17,038 bases of DNA, taken from assembly GCA_015501595.1 (NCBI GenBank), contig JADNRX010000972.1, positions 1 to 17,038 of the forward strand, given 5' to 3'. Below the pieces are notes generated by a model that saw only the letters and a list, made by a program, of their open reading frames with translations, searched no databases and was not told where the DNA came from. The DNA comes from Hymenopellis radicata. Its lineage: Eukaryota > Basidiomycota > Agaricomycetes > Agaricales > Physalacriaceae. The position numbers and the translations under genes are program-made. The first letter of the stretch is position 1; each line of letters begins with the position of its first letter. Positions 8,055 through 16,950 of this stretch are shown piece by piece.

Positions 8055-8645
8055 TCGAGGCCGGCGTCGCGGAACCAGAGGCCATGTCCCTTTCTACCGT
8101 AGCTCTCGACCCCTCTCCGCTTCCGAGTGCCCGTATAGTTCTTTTGAAGACTGTCGACGCGACCGGGTTCGTGTTTTACACGAACTACACGTCCCGCAAG
8201 TCTCAGGAGCTGGAGCAGACGCCTGCGGCTGCGCTGGTGTTCTATTGGCGCGAGGTGCATAGGAGTGTGCGTGTGGTAGGCAAAGTGGAGAAGGTGACTG
8301 AGGAGGAAGCCATCGAGTACTTTCAGTCGCGCCCTCGCGGCAGTCAGCTAGGTGCTTGGGCTAGCTATCAAAGCACTGTGGTGGACGAAAGTGCTGTTGC
8401 AAGACGTCTCAGCAAAATAGAGCAACACTTTGATGGTAAACAAGTTGACAAGCCAGCGTTTTGGGGCGGTTGGAGAGTCGTTCCTCGGTCAGTTTCTTAT
8501 TTCCTTGTCTTTCTGTTTCTGAAATTTGACTCCATGTCGCAGGGAAGTCGAGTTCTGGAGCGGGAAACCTTCGAGGTTGCACGACCGGGTTAGATATCTT
8601 CGGTCTGCTGAGGGTACATGGGCGATAGATCGATTGGCGCCTTAA
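8055..8645 (+). CDS. PDX3: Pyridoxamine/pyridoxine 5'-phosphate oxidase, N-terminal exon not found
   Basis: The product would use FMN and oxygen to oxidise pyridoxamine or pyridoxine 5'-phosphate to pyridoxal 5'-phosphate, in the cytosol. Two exons are clear: 8055-8487 (after acceptor TTGCAG) and 8543-8645. The 55-bp intron has GTCAGT, TTTGACTCC and CGCAG. Family landmarks in order are [65 protein letters not shown], the splice, then EVEFW, the active-site RLHDR, and the terminal RLAP before TAA. The visible part is 177 residues, while bacterial and yeast enzymes have about 218-228, so some 45 N-terminal residues are missing. The ATG at 8084 would give a shortened protein. An upstream exon near the TATA/ATG at 7583-7657 is likely but not demonstrated. 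The gene is convergent with the GMC gene. No stops or frameshifts are seen in the two exons. Confidence 0.9.
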
Positions 8646-8991
8646 TTATGGTAGCGTGCATAAATGAATCGGAAAGGCCAAAGTACTTACCCGTATACAA
8701 TTTAAAGATGTATACCTAGAGCCTTAATGTGACTTAGACAGTAACCTCTCTTGCGATTCGAACATAAACTTTCTCCTTGGACAAGGAGAAATCACTTATC
8801 AATGAAGATATTCGTTGAGGTCCTCATGGTGATGCCTCCTTAGTAAACACTGCCTCGAAGCATATCATCGTTCATATACAGTATTCATTCCTAAACACGA
8901 ATAGTCAAAATCGTAATATAAAGTCCATCAGTAACGAGTGGTGGGTGATATCACACATCATAAGTAAAACAGTCCGTCAAAGCAACATCTA
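8646..8991. other. Convergent 3' region between the PNPO and GMC genes
   Basis: This 346-bp AT-rich stretch lies between the stop codons of the two convergent genes. I see no open frame or strong repeat, only a short TTCTCCTTG-GACAAGGAGAA stem near 8770-8790. It presumably holds both 3' UTRs and polyadenylation signals. Confidence 0.6.
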
Positions 8992-11115
8992 CTACCACGA
9001 CGCCTTGATCAAATCCGCCGCCTTCTCCGCAATCCCATACAGCGTAGCAGACAGATGCGCGCTGACCTGGGTGGGCATAACACTCGCGTCAACCACGCGC
9101 ACGTTGGCAGTTCCATACACCTTCAAGTCCGCGCCAACCACACCGCCGAGATCCTTCCTCATCATCGCAAGCGAGCCGACGGGGTGGGCGACCGCTGCAA
9201 AGCCGTTGGAGACCCAGTTGCGCCAGCTGTCGTCTGAACCGTCGACTGCCGAACCGGGAATGGTCTCCCCAGTAGAGAGAGTGCTGATCGGAGGAGAGCT
9301 CAGGATCTTGCGCGCGAGCTTGCATGCAGCGATTTGAACATCGAGATCCCAGTCAACGGAGAAGTAGTTGACGGTAACGGCAGGTTGAGTGAAGGGATCG
9401 GCGGACGTGATTTGGATGTTTCCTCGGCTGAAGGGAAGGAGTTGCCACAAGTCGATACCAAGGTCACTGGAAGTGGTTAGCTGATTCGAAGGCTGGATAA
9501 AGTTTCGACTCACGCGGGATATCCGCTGTCGAAGAAGAGCTCTGCGACGGGGGCTAGACGAAGCGTCAGTCAGAAGCTTGATAAAAGCGGTGGTAGGCGA
9601 CGACTAACCATTACCGTTAATGATCAGATCAGCCTGGATACCGAAGATGGATTCCAGTGCTTCCTGACTGACACCAGCACTCGCTTGACTCGCGGCCCAC
9701 GAGCTCAAGTTGTCCTGAATCTTGCTAATGGAAGCCTGAGCGTCGTCTCCGAAGACTTGATAGATGTTCGGGTACGCGATAGCGTCAGAAGGACCTTGTC
9801 CTCCATAGTCGTATCCGTTGCCCTTCGCACCAAGGGAGTTCATGGTCTGCTCTTGAAGATTCTTGCCCACTTGCTTGAGCTCAAGCTGAGTGGTGATGCC
9901 GAGAGGGGAGAGCACATCCGAGTCGCCGATTCCAGATAGCTGGAGGAGCGCAGGAGATTGTATGGCGCCCGCAGCGACAATAACTTCTCGGTTGGCGGTC
10001 GCGGTGTACTTAGTGGTGGATCCCTCGCGTTGGAACTCGACGCCTGAAGCAGTGAGTGGGCTGCTTCCCTCCTTCCAGTTGATCTTGGTGACCTATCATG
10101 ACGTTAGATCAAAGCCTATAAACACCTAAAATATATTGACACACATGGTAGGTCGTCAAGGTGAGCCAGTTTGTCCTAATGTCCTCAACGGGGGTAAGGT
10201 AAGCCTGGCAAGAGGAAGAACGATGATCGCCGTCGTGCCAGTCAAGCGTCTGTGCTAAGATTTAATATTGTAACGTACGCAGTGTGAATAGAGCGCGCAC
10301 CAAGGGCGTAATAGATACGCAGTTGGCCCCACCGCCATTGGTATCAGCAGAGTGCTCGATACCGGTCAGGTTTACGATAGTCTCGACGAAACTACCCTGC
10401 TGAGGTCCACCGTACATGAGATCGGGATATGTAACTTGGACGGGTCCGCTGGTGCCATGATAATCGGGATTGGATTGAGCCCCCTTTGCCTTTTGCTGGT
10501 CATTTGGTGCGGAGAACGTTTCAGACTAAAGAATCAGATATAAATCAACGCTAACAAGAGGTATCTGTTAATTAACGCACCTTCTTCATGTAGGAGAACA
10601 TTCCGTTCCAGTCCCATCCAGAATTCGCGTTCTGAATCCTCCAACAAAGAGAGCCAAGCGTCGTATTGAGCGGCCAATCCACGGGTATAATGACCGCCAT
10701 TGATTGACGTGCTGCCACCAAGGGTTTTACCACTAAAGAACTTGAATCAACATCGTTGCATGTTCATGATAAGAAAAGCTTACCCATGCATGGTCTTCCC
10801 TTGTCAGTGCTCCAAGCCCAGTCCAGCTCAGTGCCAAAGGCTTGACTGTACGCGTAAATGTCATAGACGCGAGAGTCATCGCGATCGTCTGCGCCAGCCT
10901 CGATCAGCAAAACCGACACGCTCGAATCCTCCGCAAGACGCGCTGCCACAGTCGCCAGCTAACCCCGCCCCAACCACGATATAGTCGAAAGTCTGGCCAT
11001 TTACTTCACTCGCTCGTGTAGTGACACCATAGGCGCGTTTTCGCAAAGGAGACGCGGTCGAAGAGCCCAAGAGGACGGCGGTAAATAGGAAAGAGAATGA
11101 AATAGACCGCATCAT
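8992..11115 (-). CDS. Secreted GMC oxidoreductase (AA3_2, glucose-oxidase-like), seven exons, frame-disrupted
   Basis: GMC flavoenzymes oxidise sugar or alcohol substrates with FAD, usually outside the cell, and many make H2O2. Exons on the minus strand are 11115-10784, 10732-10581, 10525-10301, 10249-10145, 10092-9609, 9553-9514 and 9466-8992. The six introns are 47-55 bp, all GT..AG. In order, the product shows a signal peptide (about 20 residues), the FAD-binding DYIVVGAGLAG, LIEAGADD, the GMC signature GGKTLGGSTSINGG, GANCVSITPL, GAIQSPALLQLSGIG, then AHPVGSLAM with the catalytic His, and PTQVSAHLSAT with the second His. PTQ..S.H and GGVV..L.VYG resemble Aspergillus glucose oxidase more than aryl-alcohol oxidase, but substrate is not settled. 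Allowing for three frameshifts the spliced length is about 604 residues, close to glucose oxidase. As read, translation stops soon after the FAD motif. ATG at 11112 is an alternative start. Confidence 0.9.
10636..10960 (-). other. Cluster of three frameshifts in the GMC gene
   Basis: Reading in the coding direction, the frame breaks near 10954 (inside GAGLAG/VAARLAED, best explained by two missing bases), again near 10797-10800 (one missing base before the TMHGGKTLGG signature), and again near 10636-10645 (between LSLLE and NSGWDWNG). The protein remains family-like on both sides of every break, and no in-frame stop occurs elsewhere. The rest of the gene, about 1.6 kb, is clean. The event is recent, or the sequence has local indel errors. 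Confidence 0.75.
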
Positions 11116-11400
11116 TAAAAATAATAAATGAAGAATAAGAAAAGGACAAGGTAAGCGCGGTTGCTCTTATGTAGCATTTGATTCCGTGCTACACGAGACG
11201 GTATCAGGGTGGACCCGACATCGTTTCATCGCTCCACCCTTCCCCGGGTCTTGAAGCCCGGTCTATGATGTAGGGACTGATATGCCGTGGTCGCGAATGG
11301 GGAGGGCGATAAAACTGTCGACTTCTGACAAGTAACTCAGAATCCTGTGGTGACGGTAGCCCGACTTGCCGAGTCAACTGGACTCATTTTCTTGTCGACA
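11116..11400 (-). promoter_or_regulatory. Upstream region of the GMC gene
   Basis: An A/T-rich leader of about 35 bp precedes the start codon. A CCCCGGG at about 11244-11250 contains CCGGGG on the minus strand, which fits the SYGGRG consensus of the fungal carbon-catabolite repressor CreA/Cre1. A single such site is weak evidence. No clear TATA box is seen. Confidence 0.3.
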
Positions 11401-12369
11401 GTTTGAATGGCGGGGGACACGGCAGTCCCGAGGTCCTCTCTGAGACGAATGAATGTAACGTCGGCCCTCTCATGATGATGCAATGATGATGATGGTCATC
11501 CGACGAGTGAGAGACGTGGTCTGGACGACGGACCGTCTGCTCGAAACGATCGAAGGAGTAGCTCGGGGACGTGGAGCCCGCCACTCATAGAAAGCGTTCG
11601 CGTCGCGGTCGTAGAGTTGGCGATGTCGGCTACCTCATGCCCGACACAGATACAGGCGCGCTGCAAGCTTGCTGTCAGGAGTGGTCGTGTTCTGGTTGGC
11701 GGCGACGACGACGGTGGTGTGAGGCCGACGGATCAATTGCTGCAGGGGTTGATCCGATCGAGGATTGCTTCCTGCCCTCATGTCCTCATGTCCTCCGTCT
11801 TCGTGCGCTGTCGTTCTACTCACTCTCCGCTGGGGCGCCGTCGTCTTCGTGCTCTCTGCCGTCTTCTTCTTACTCTCTCTCCTCTTCCAAGTGCGCGCGC
11901 CAAGCATGACCCGGTCTTTGGAGGATGCGCTATGGGCTGATAGCTGGGCGGTGCGTGCCCATTCTCTCTGCTTCTGTGTTGACTATTCTTTTGGCGGCAG
12001 GTTCGACTCCATCACCCGCCATCGCGTCCACCGCCGCCCATCGCCCACGACCAACTCGCTCCACGCCGCCGCTGGACACTCAAGACCCATTTTTTAACGC
12101 CTGCGCCGCTCTCTATGGCCACGACCAGCGCTCATACCGTGCATTCCGCGATCGCGCCGACGTCTCCGATGACCTGGCCGCCAATATCGCCTCCGCCAAC
12201 ATCGTCTCAACCAGTGCTTAGACCCGGATCGCGGTTACACGGGCGGCCGTCGACTCGCGACCGCGTTTCTTCTCTTTCCACAACTCTTCGCCATCAAGCC
12301 CGACGACCACTTTCCCCTTGTCATCCGACACCTTGGATCGCGGCGCGACTACTTACGCCGTACGCTGTC
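11401..12369. other. No recognised gene; pyrimidine-rich, partly open plus strand
   Basis: Several overlapping plus-strand frames of 89-112 codons exist (11571-11909, 11765-12097, 11925-12221). One (11765-12097) encodes a hydrophobic helix-like stretch around GAVVFVLSAVFFLL. Another (11925-12221) begins with a signal-peptide-like segment and includes FNACAALYGHDQ. These frames are mutually exclusive and lie in CT-rich DNA that is open by composition, so I cannot call a gene. A short GAT/ATG trinucleotide repeat lies at 11471-11495. Confidence 0.35.
11471..11495. repeat. ATG/GAT trinucleotide microsatellite
   Basis: Two runs of ATGATG-type triplets are separated by GCA. On the minus strand they would read as a short His run in an open frame that is not otherwise credible. 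Confidence 0.7.
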
Positions 12370-12500
12370 TTACACTACCTCTAATTATTTACATACTCTA
12401 ACCTACACCTGTTCAATCGACTCGTTAGCTTATCATCACTCGTACACGTCGCAGAATACGTTACCTTTTGTTCTATCTAACTAAATAAATTGGTTTTCTC
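12370..12500. repeat. Unit boundary repeat, matching 15890-16010
   Basis: Both stretches contain, in order, CTAATTATTTAC or CTAGTTACTTAT, TACATACTC or TACATTACTG, CCTGTTCAATCG or TCTGTTGCAGTC, TCGTTAG, a CAC-rich stretch, GCAGNATA, CCTTTTGT and AATTGG or AACTGG. This marks copies B and C as tandem neighbours about 3.5 kb apart. The sequence is probably the shared 3' region between the plus-strand gene of one unit and the minus-strand gene of the next. Confidence 0.6.
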
Positions 12501-12560
12501 TTTATTTCCGTGCAAAAGTGTCAGTACCCCAAGTCTAAAGCGAACGAAACGGTTACTAAC

Positions 12561-13860
12561 CTTGCAAGGTCGAAATCCACTCTCTTTCAAGGCTGCTCAA
12601 CGACGAGTCAAGAGCCGTCGTCCGAAATGCTGTCAAGTTGGTAAGGCCACGGCTAAGAAGAACGGGCTGAATACTTACCGCCTCATTTTCAAGCACATCC
12701 GCCCGCTGTAATCGAATTCCCGTAGGTAACAGATTGCAGGTAACAAGGAAATGGCAACTCACCTCAGCTGTTCTGAATGGTATCCAAGCGAACGGGACTG
12801 TACTGCTGTTAACAGTCAGAAACAACGAAGAGACAGCGTGCAACACTTAGACTTACTGCTGTGTGGGCCTCGGCTCAAAATCCGCCAAAGAGATGCGCGG
12901 ATCCTACAGCGCGAAGCCGAGTCGGAAACGAAACAAGCTGAGACGAACATGGTCAGAGAAAGAAAGGTAACAACGAGAAGAGGACTTACCGACGAAGACG
13001 ACAGCCGCGTGAAGAGACACCCTCGACTTGAAGACAGATCAGTCAACGATACGGAGACAGAAGAGCAACGCGACGTACTAGTCAAGTCTACGACGACTAG
13101 TATCAAGACCTGATCAAGCCTCGGTCAATAAGTTTCAAGAAGACAAGTGGGGAGAGGACTCACAGACGTGCCCGTCACTGAAGTTGAAGGCAGCGTTAAC
13201 GAAGAGCAAAGGCCTTCGTCCTCATCAAACTCGAAGCTGATAACAAGTTAAAAGACATGACGGTGCCGAAGACTTACAGTATATCAACGTGAGGTCGATA
13301 TCTGCCGGCGAGATAGTCGGCGTCAGTGAGGGAACAAGACGACGAAGAGGAAAGCCAACCTCAGTACACTGTTCAAAGTTGATCCTGAGGTAGGTTAGTA
13401 ATTGATGCAGCGAAGGAAAGGATGGACATACTTGAAAGTGAGAACCATGGAGACCGAGACGCGGTTGGCGAGGATAAGCCCGAAGGCGTTGATGTCTTGA
13501 TGGTGATACAGGACCCGGATCTAAAGGAGAAGTCGTCAACATCAAGGTCAATTCATAGAACAGATCAACATACCTTCAAGACAACAACGAGCAACAGTCG
13601 AGACGTCGACTGGTGTCGATGTCGACAAAGTAAGTGCAATCTAAGCGAGCTTCAAGGCCAGACCGATGAGATTGAAGGCGCGACTGACCAAGGATAAGAA
13701 CAAGTCTTGATGAACAGTCGAACATAAAGGCAAGTCTAACGAACGGTAAGTCAACCAACCAACACGTGTGAAGAAAAGTTCAACATACCCGTGACTTGAG
13801 AGCGACGACGCTGACGAGCGCCGCCCCGAGTCCAAGTCCCATCAAGTCGGATCCGGACAT
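12561..13860 (-). pseudogene. Eroded intron-rich gene of repeat copy B (weakly DUF6534-like)
   Basis: From ATG at 13860 (MSGSDLMGLGLGAAL, a first membrane-helix-like segment), ten good GT..AG introns of 41-57 bp can be laid out: 13736-13788, 13641-13688, 13521-13573, 13385-13431, 13237-13277, 13110-13163, 12938-12989, 12806-12856, 12706-12762 and 12630-12678. Several have TTACTAAC- or CTGAC-type branch points. In this layout exons 1 to 5 keep frame except for one TGA at the exon 2/3 junction; later exons contain more stops. Exon 4 reads VLYHHQDINAFGL then ANRVSVSMVLTF, which resembles the Y-x-x-x-N-x-x-x-L then W-S-L pattern of fungal DUF6534 multi-pass membrane proteins, a family of unknown function. 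That family call is weak. Copy C at 16010-16950 is a relative. Confidence 0.45.
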
Positions 13861-15286
13861 GTTGGCGGGGTCAAGTCGAACATGTTGACGGGGTCGTCCC
13901 GCGCTACGAAGCGATCGCATAGATGGCGGCGAGAGCCGTCAAACAGTCGAATCCCGACGTCCCGACGTCCTGCGGAACGATGAGCCCAAGTTCAACATGA
14001 CGGTAGGAAGACACCTACCCGGCGGACACGACGATGACCTAGCGATCCCGATGAGGGCAGCAAGACGACGTCGAAGAGACGACCGACATCGTGGTCGTAG
14101 TGGGAGAGAGGGGCATAGTGGGCGAAGGGAAGAAAGAAAGTGGGGGATTCCAAGTCCGTGTTGGGTTATATATCCAAAGTTGTCCAAAGCAGATCCAGAT
14201 CTGCCGGTATCCGAGGAGCGCTAATTCCGGGGGTATGACGTCTGCGTTTCCAAGCTATCCATTTGGCTTTGGGCACCGGATTGAGGAATGTCGAAATTGG
14301 CGCCACACGTAAGTTGGTTTTGAGGAATGTTCTTCAATTCAAAGCATAAGGAGCCGAACGATGGGGCGGCAGTTCGAGTAATGTTAGGCGAACATCTGCA
14401 AGAATTATCAGGCCGTCGATGCGAGATAGAAGCAAATGAACACACCTCGAAATCCAACAAGTCCCAAATCAAGATTTTGTCAATGCGAAAGGGTTCCCAA
14501 AGTCGAACGTTCGCGGATCCATATGGCTGTTGTATCCGCGTCCTGAGGCATGGTAACGCCGCCACGTAAGAGAAGAAATCGTAACCAAACGAAAGTGGGT
14601 TCCTCGGCGCGAACATCAAAATGGTGTCCCAATCACAAGACCGCGAGGTCTGCGGATCTCGATACGTCTAGAAGAAGGTCTATTAATATAATGAGCCGTC
14701 ATCCACGAAATGAGGGCACATACCGTTGTTGAATGGGAACCCAATTTCGAGTCCGCGTGCTTTGCAGCGAGGTTTGAATTGTCTTGCCAGGGATTTCGCC
14801 CTGAATTAAGCGTCCAGAATGTCGTAGCCGCAAGCTCCTTAACGCCGAGGAGGGATTCTCCATAGAAATGAGGTCCAGATCGAAAAGGGATGGGGGATGG
14901 AGGCAAGGAGGAAAGGCCGCGTCACCCTTCCCAGGCTGTCGGTCCCGACGAGATAAGATTGGGTTCTTGAGGCACACCAGCGCCTCGTCATAGATAGTAC
15001 AACTCGAATTTACGGAAGCGGAACAAGGAGTGCCCGTCAGAAGTCGAATAAGACGCGTTTGGCGCGTTGTCGCGCCCCCAGAACCGTCGGGATGTCAGAC
15101 GAGACTTTGCAAGAGAATATCCCGATACAATAGATGCGCGCGCAGGATGAGAAAAAGTCAGAATTTATTCGACGCGAGAAATTGAACTCGGCGTGGTGAG
15201 GGTATGAGAACAAGTCACGTCGATCGCTCGGGTTTGCCCGAATAGGAACTTGCGCTCAAACCATCACCTCGCTTGGACACTTCTCA
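13861..15286. repeat. Large dispersed repeat, copy B core (divergent promoter region)
   Basis: This non-coding stretch lies between the minus-strand gene start at 13860 and the plus-strand gene start at 15287. From about 13988 it aligns with copy A (41-1360). It holds TATATA at 14167-14172 and the dyad counterpart AGACCGCGAGGTCT at 14638-14651. Open frames up to 132 codons on both strands are not preserved in copy A and are not called. Its position suggests a shared bidirectional promoter. Confidence 0.65.
14638..14651. promoter_or_regulatory. Copy-B counterpart of the conserved dyad
   Basis: AGACCGCGAGGTCT differs from the perfect dyad at 713-726 by one base and is followed by the same GCGGATCT. 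A strictly selected homodimer site would be expected to keep symmetry, so this copy may be weakened. Confidence 0.45.
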
Positions 15287-15728
15287 ATGACGACGACCTC
15301 TGGACTTCCCGCGGACTATTCGGAGGAGTTATGGCACACTGGAATAGTGTTGCCGTCGTCAACACAATCGGCACTTTCAGGTAAGCTTTTATTCAGAATG
15401 GTTTTCGGCTCACTGCTAATTAGGTTTTCTATATCCTTCCTCGCGGCGTGTACAAGAAGCTGATACGCACGTAACCAAAGAACCGCGTGTTATGGTGAGT
15501 GCCGATCCTTGCGTCAACGTTGAACTTTTTTAACATTCGAAGCATCATCTCTAGGAACATAGTGCGGCTCTGGAGCACTCCATCTTAAATTTCCAGCTCG
15601 TTCTTCTGTCAAATTTTAAATTTCTTAGAGTTCCTGTTTACTACGACGGCTATTACTACGCTAGGAAGCTTCGCTCGACTTGTATTCTACTGCTTTCTGC
15701 GTGTACGGTGCCGAAGCCCCGTCTTTGA
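15287..15728 (+). CDS. Hypothetical three-exon gene of repeat copy B (112 aa)
   Basis: Exons are 15287-15380, 15424-15494 and 15555-15728. Introns are 15381-15423 (GTAAGC, CTGCTAAT, TAG) and 15495-15554 (GTGAGT, TTAACATTC, CTAG), both at the same places as in copy A. The phases join cleanly to give one 112-residue frame ending in TGA, with exon 3 open for 57 codons. The protein starts MTTTSGLPADYSEELW and includes VTKEPRVM and a tyrosine-rich VPVYYDGYYYARK segment. No family is recognised. A second in-frame ATG choice (MAHWNSVAVV, another frame of exon 1) closes soon after splicing. It could be a real small protein or a well-preserved pseudogene. It diverges from the minus-strand gene 1.4 kb upstream. 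Confidence 0.4.
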
Positions 15729-15889
15729 ATACCGAAATCAACCGAGTCGTCCCTCCCGACTCAACCCCGACTTCATCGCTTATCAGTGTGTTCACGCGAC
15801 AACCCTCTCCACGACGAGTCACCGGCAACATTCTCGCCCTTACGGCTCGTGTCGTGTCCTGGGCCTTCCCACACCTGCGCCAACTATGA
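15729..15889 (+). other. 3' region after the copy-B plus gene
   Basis: Another plus-strand frame (15680-15889, 69 codons) stays open to a TGA at 15887-15889 and could be an alternative or additional last exon. It contains PRRVTGNILALTARVVSW and has no recognised family. The unit-boundary repeat begins just after it. Confidence 0.3.
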
Positions 15890-16010
15890 TAACTAGTTAC
15901 TTATTCTACATTACTGTACATCTGTTGCAGTCTCGTTAGTAGGGTACACTACACCACCAACGGCAGCATACCTTTTGTATCTACAGAGTCAATCAACTGG
16001 TTTATCTGCC
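15890..16010. repeat. Unit boundary repeat, matching 12370-12500
   Basis: This is the second copy of the AT-rich boundary described at 12370-12500. It separates the plus-strand gene of unit B from the minus-strand gene of unit C. Confidence 0.6.
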
Positions 16011-16950
16011 AAAAACAAGTTAGTAAGTCTACTTAACTTACTAGTGACACCAACGAGGACAAAGACAGGCGTTAGACGACAGCGAAAGCAAGGCTGAAGA
16101 CGACGTCGAAACACAAGGCTGAATACGACGAAACACTCTTTGATAGGACAGTCAAGACTAGAAAGACTCGGATGAGTACAGGACACGACGGCGACAAAGA
16201 TGAACGTACCTGATAGCCTTGACACAACAAGTCAAGAAGGCAGATTTGAAGACCATGGCAAAGGTCAAGTCGACGCCGATGGTTGAGGAGGCAATCGAAG
16301 GTCGAGGTCAAGAGTACTGTCGCGATGGTGAGTACAGATCCTAACGACAGCAGCGAAGATGAACTTACCAGCAACGAGTTCTTGTCACGGTTGACGACTC
16401 CAAGTGGATACTAATGACACGGATAGCAATCAACAAGCACTCTGAACCTGGGAGACCGACCTGACAAGACGATGTTGAAGCCGAGATCCCAGTTGACGGC
16501 GTGACGGAAGCCATGGCGATGAGGATGAACGTAGTAGTGATAGACGTTGAGCTCAACGAGGTTGGAGATGAGGTCGACAATGTTCATCAAGGCGAAGGTA
16601 AGATGCACAGCGAAGATAAGGCTGGACGGTAGAAAACTATCGAAGTACAATAAGCACAACACGTAGATAGACGAACATAACCAACATACCTCGAATGTAG
16701 TCGGCGGATTGAACAGATAGCTGCGACATCTCCAATCAACGACGACGAAGGACACGAGAACAAGAAGACTTACGGAGGGTAAGAGGATGAGAGGCCCTGG
16801 CAAAGGATTATGTTCAAGTTGAAGGCGGGTCGTCTATGAACAAGGTTTGCAATCAACAAACAATCCGAACCAAGAAACCCAACGTACCGTGACTTGAAGA
16901 ATGCGCCAGTCGTCAACCGGGGGCGCGCCGCACAATGTGCCAAGTCGAAC
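16011..16950 (-). pseudogene. Eroded intron-rich gene of repeat copy C (weakly DUF6534-like)
   Basis: Predicted introns on the minus strand are 16834-16887, 16721-16773, 16637-16689, 16411-16460, 16317-16368 and 16158-16209, each 50-54 bp with GT..AG. The exon at 16461-16636 encodes ALMNIVDLISNLVELNVYHY then WDLGFNIVLS, and the next encodes YPLGVVNRDKNSLL. The order fits DUF6534-type proteins, where a VYHYLV segment, a W-S-L helix and an R-I-Y-x-L-S motif follow one another. A 130-codon frame (16411-16803) runs across two of the introns and should not be taken as the protein. The exon ending in 'aagtcacgg' next to the first intron matches the copy B exon 1 end, but the copy B start codon is not kept. 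The unit runs off the right edge of the window. Confidence 0.4.

Noticed and set aside
8700..8775. Possible tRNA because of a minus-strand GTTCGAATC B-box-like match
   Set aside because: No matching A box or acceptor stem can be paired around it.
11571..12384. Overlapping plus-strand frames as a secreted or membrane protein gene
   Set aside because: Three frames compete in CT-rich, stop-poor DNA, no splice model joins them convincingly, and no motif is recognised.
377..14325. The A-to-B distance of about 13.9 kb is close to four 3.5-kb unit lengths
   Set aside because: The interval contains PNPO and GMC genes and unrelated repeats, and I find no unit core in the intermediate positions, so this is probably numerical coincidence.
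16411..16803. 130-codon hydrophobic frame on the minus strand as a membrane protein
   Set aside because: It reads through two good introns (16637-16689 and 16721-16773). Only its middle part corresponds to an exon.
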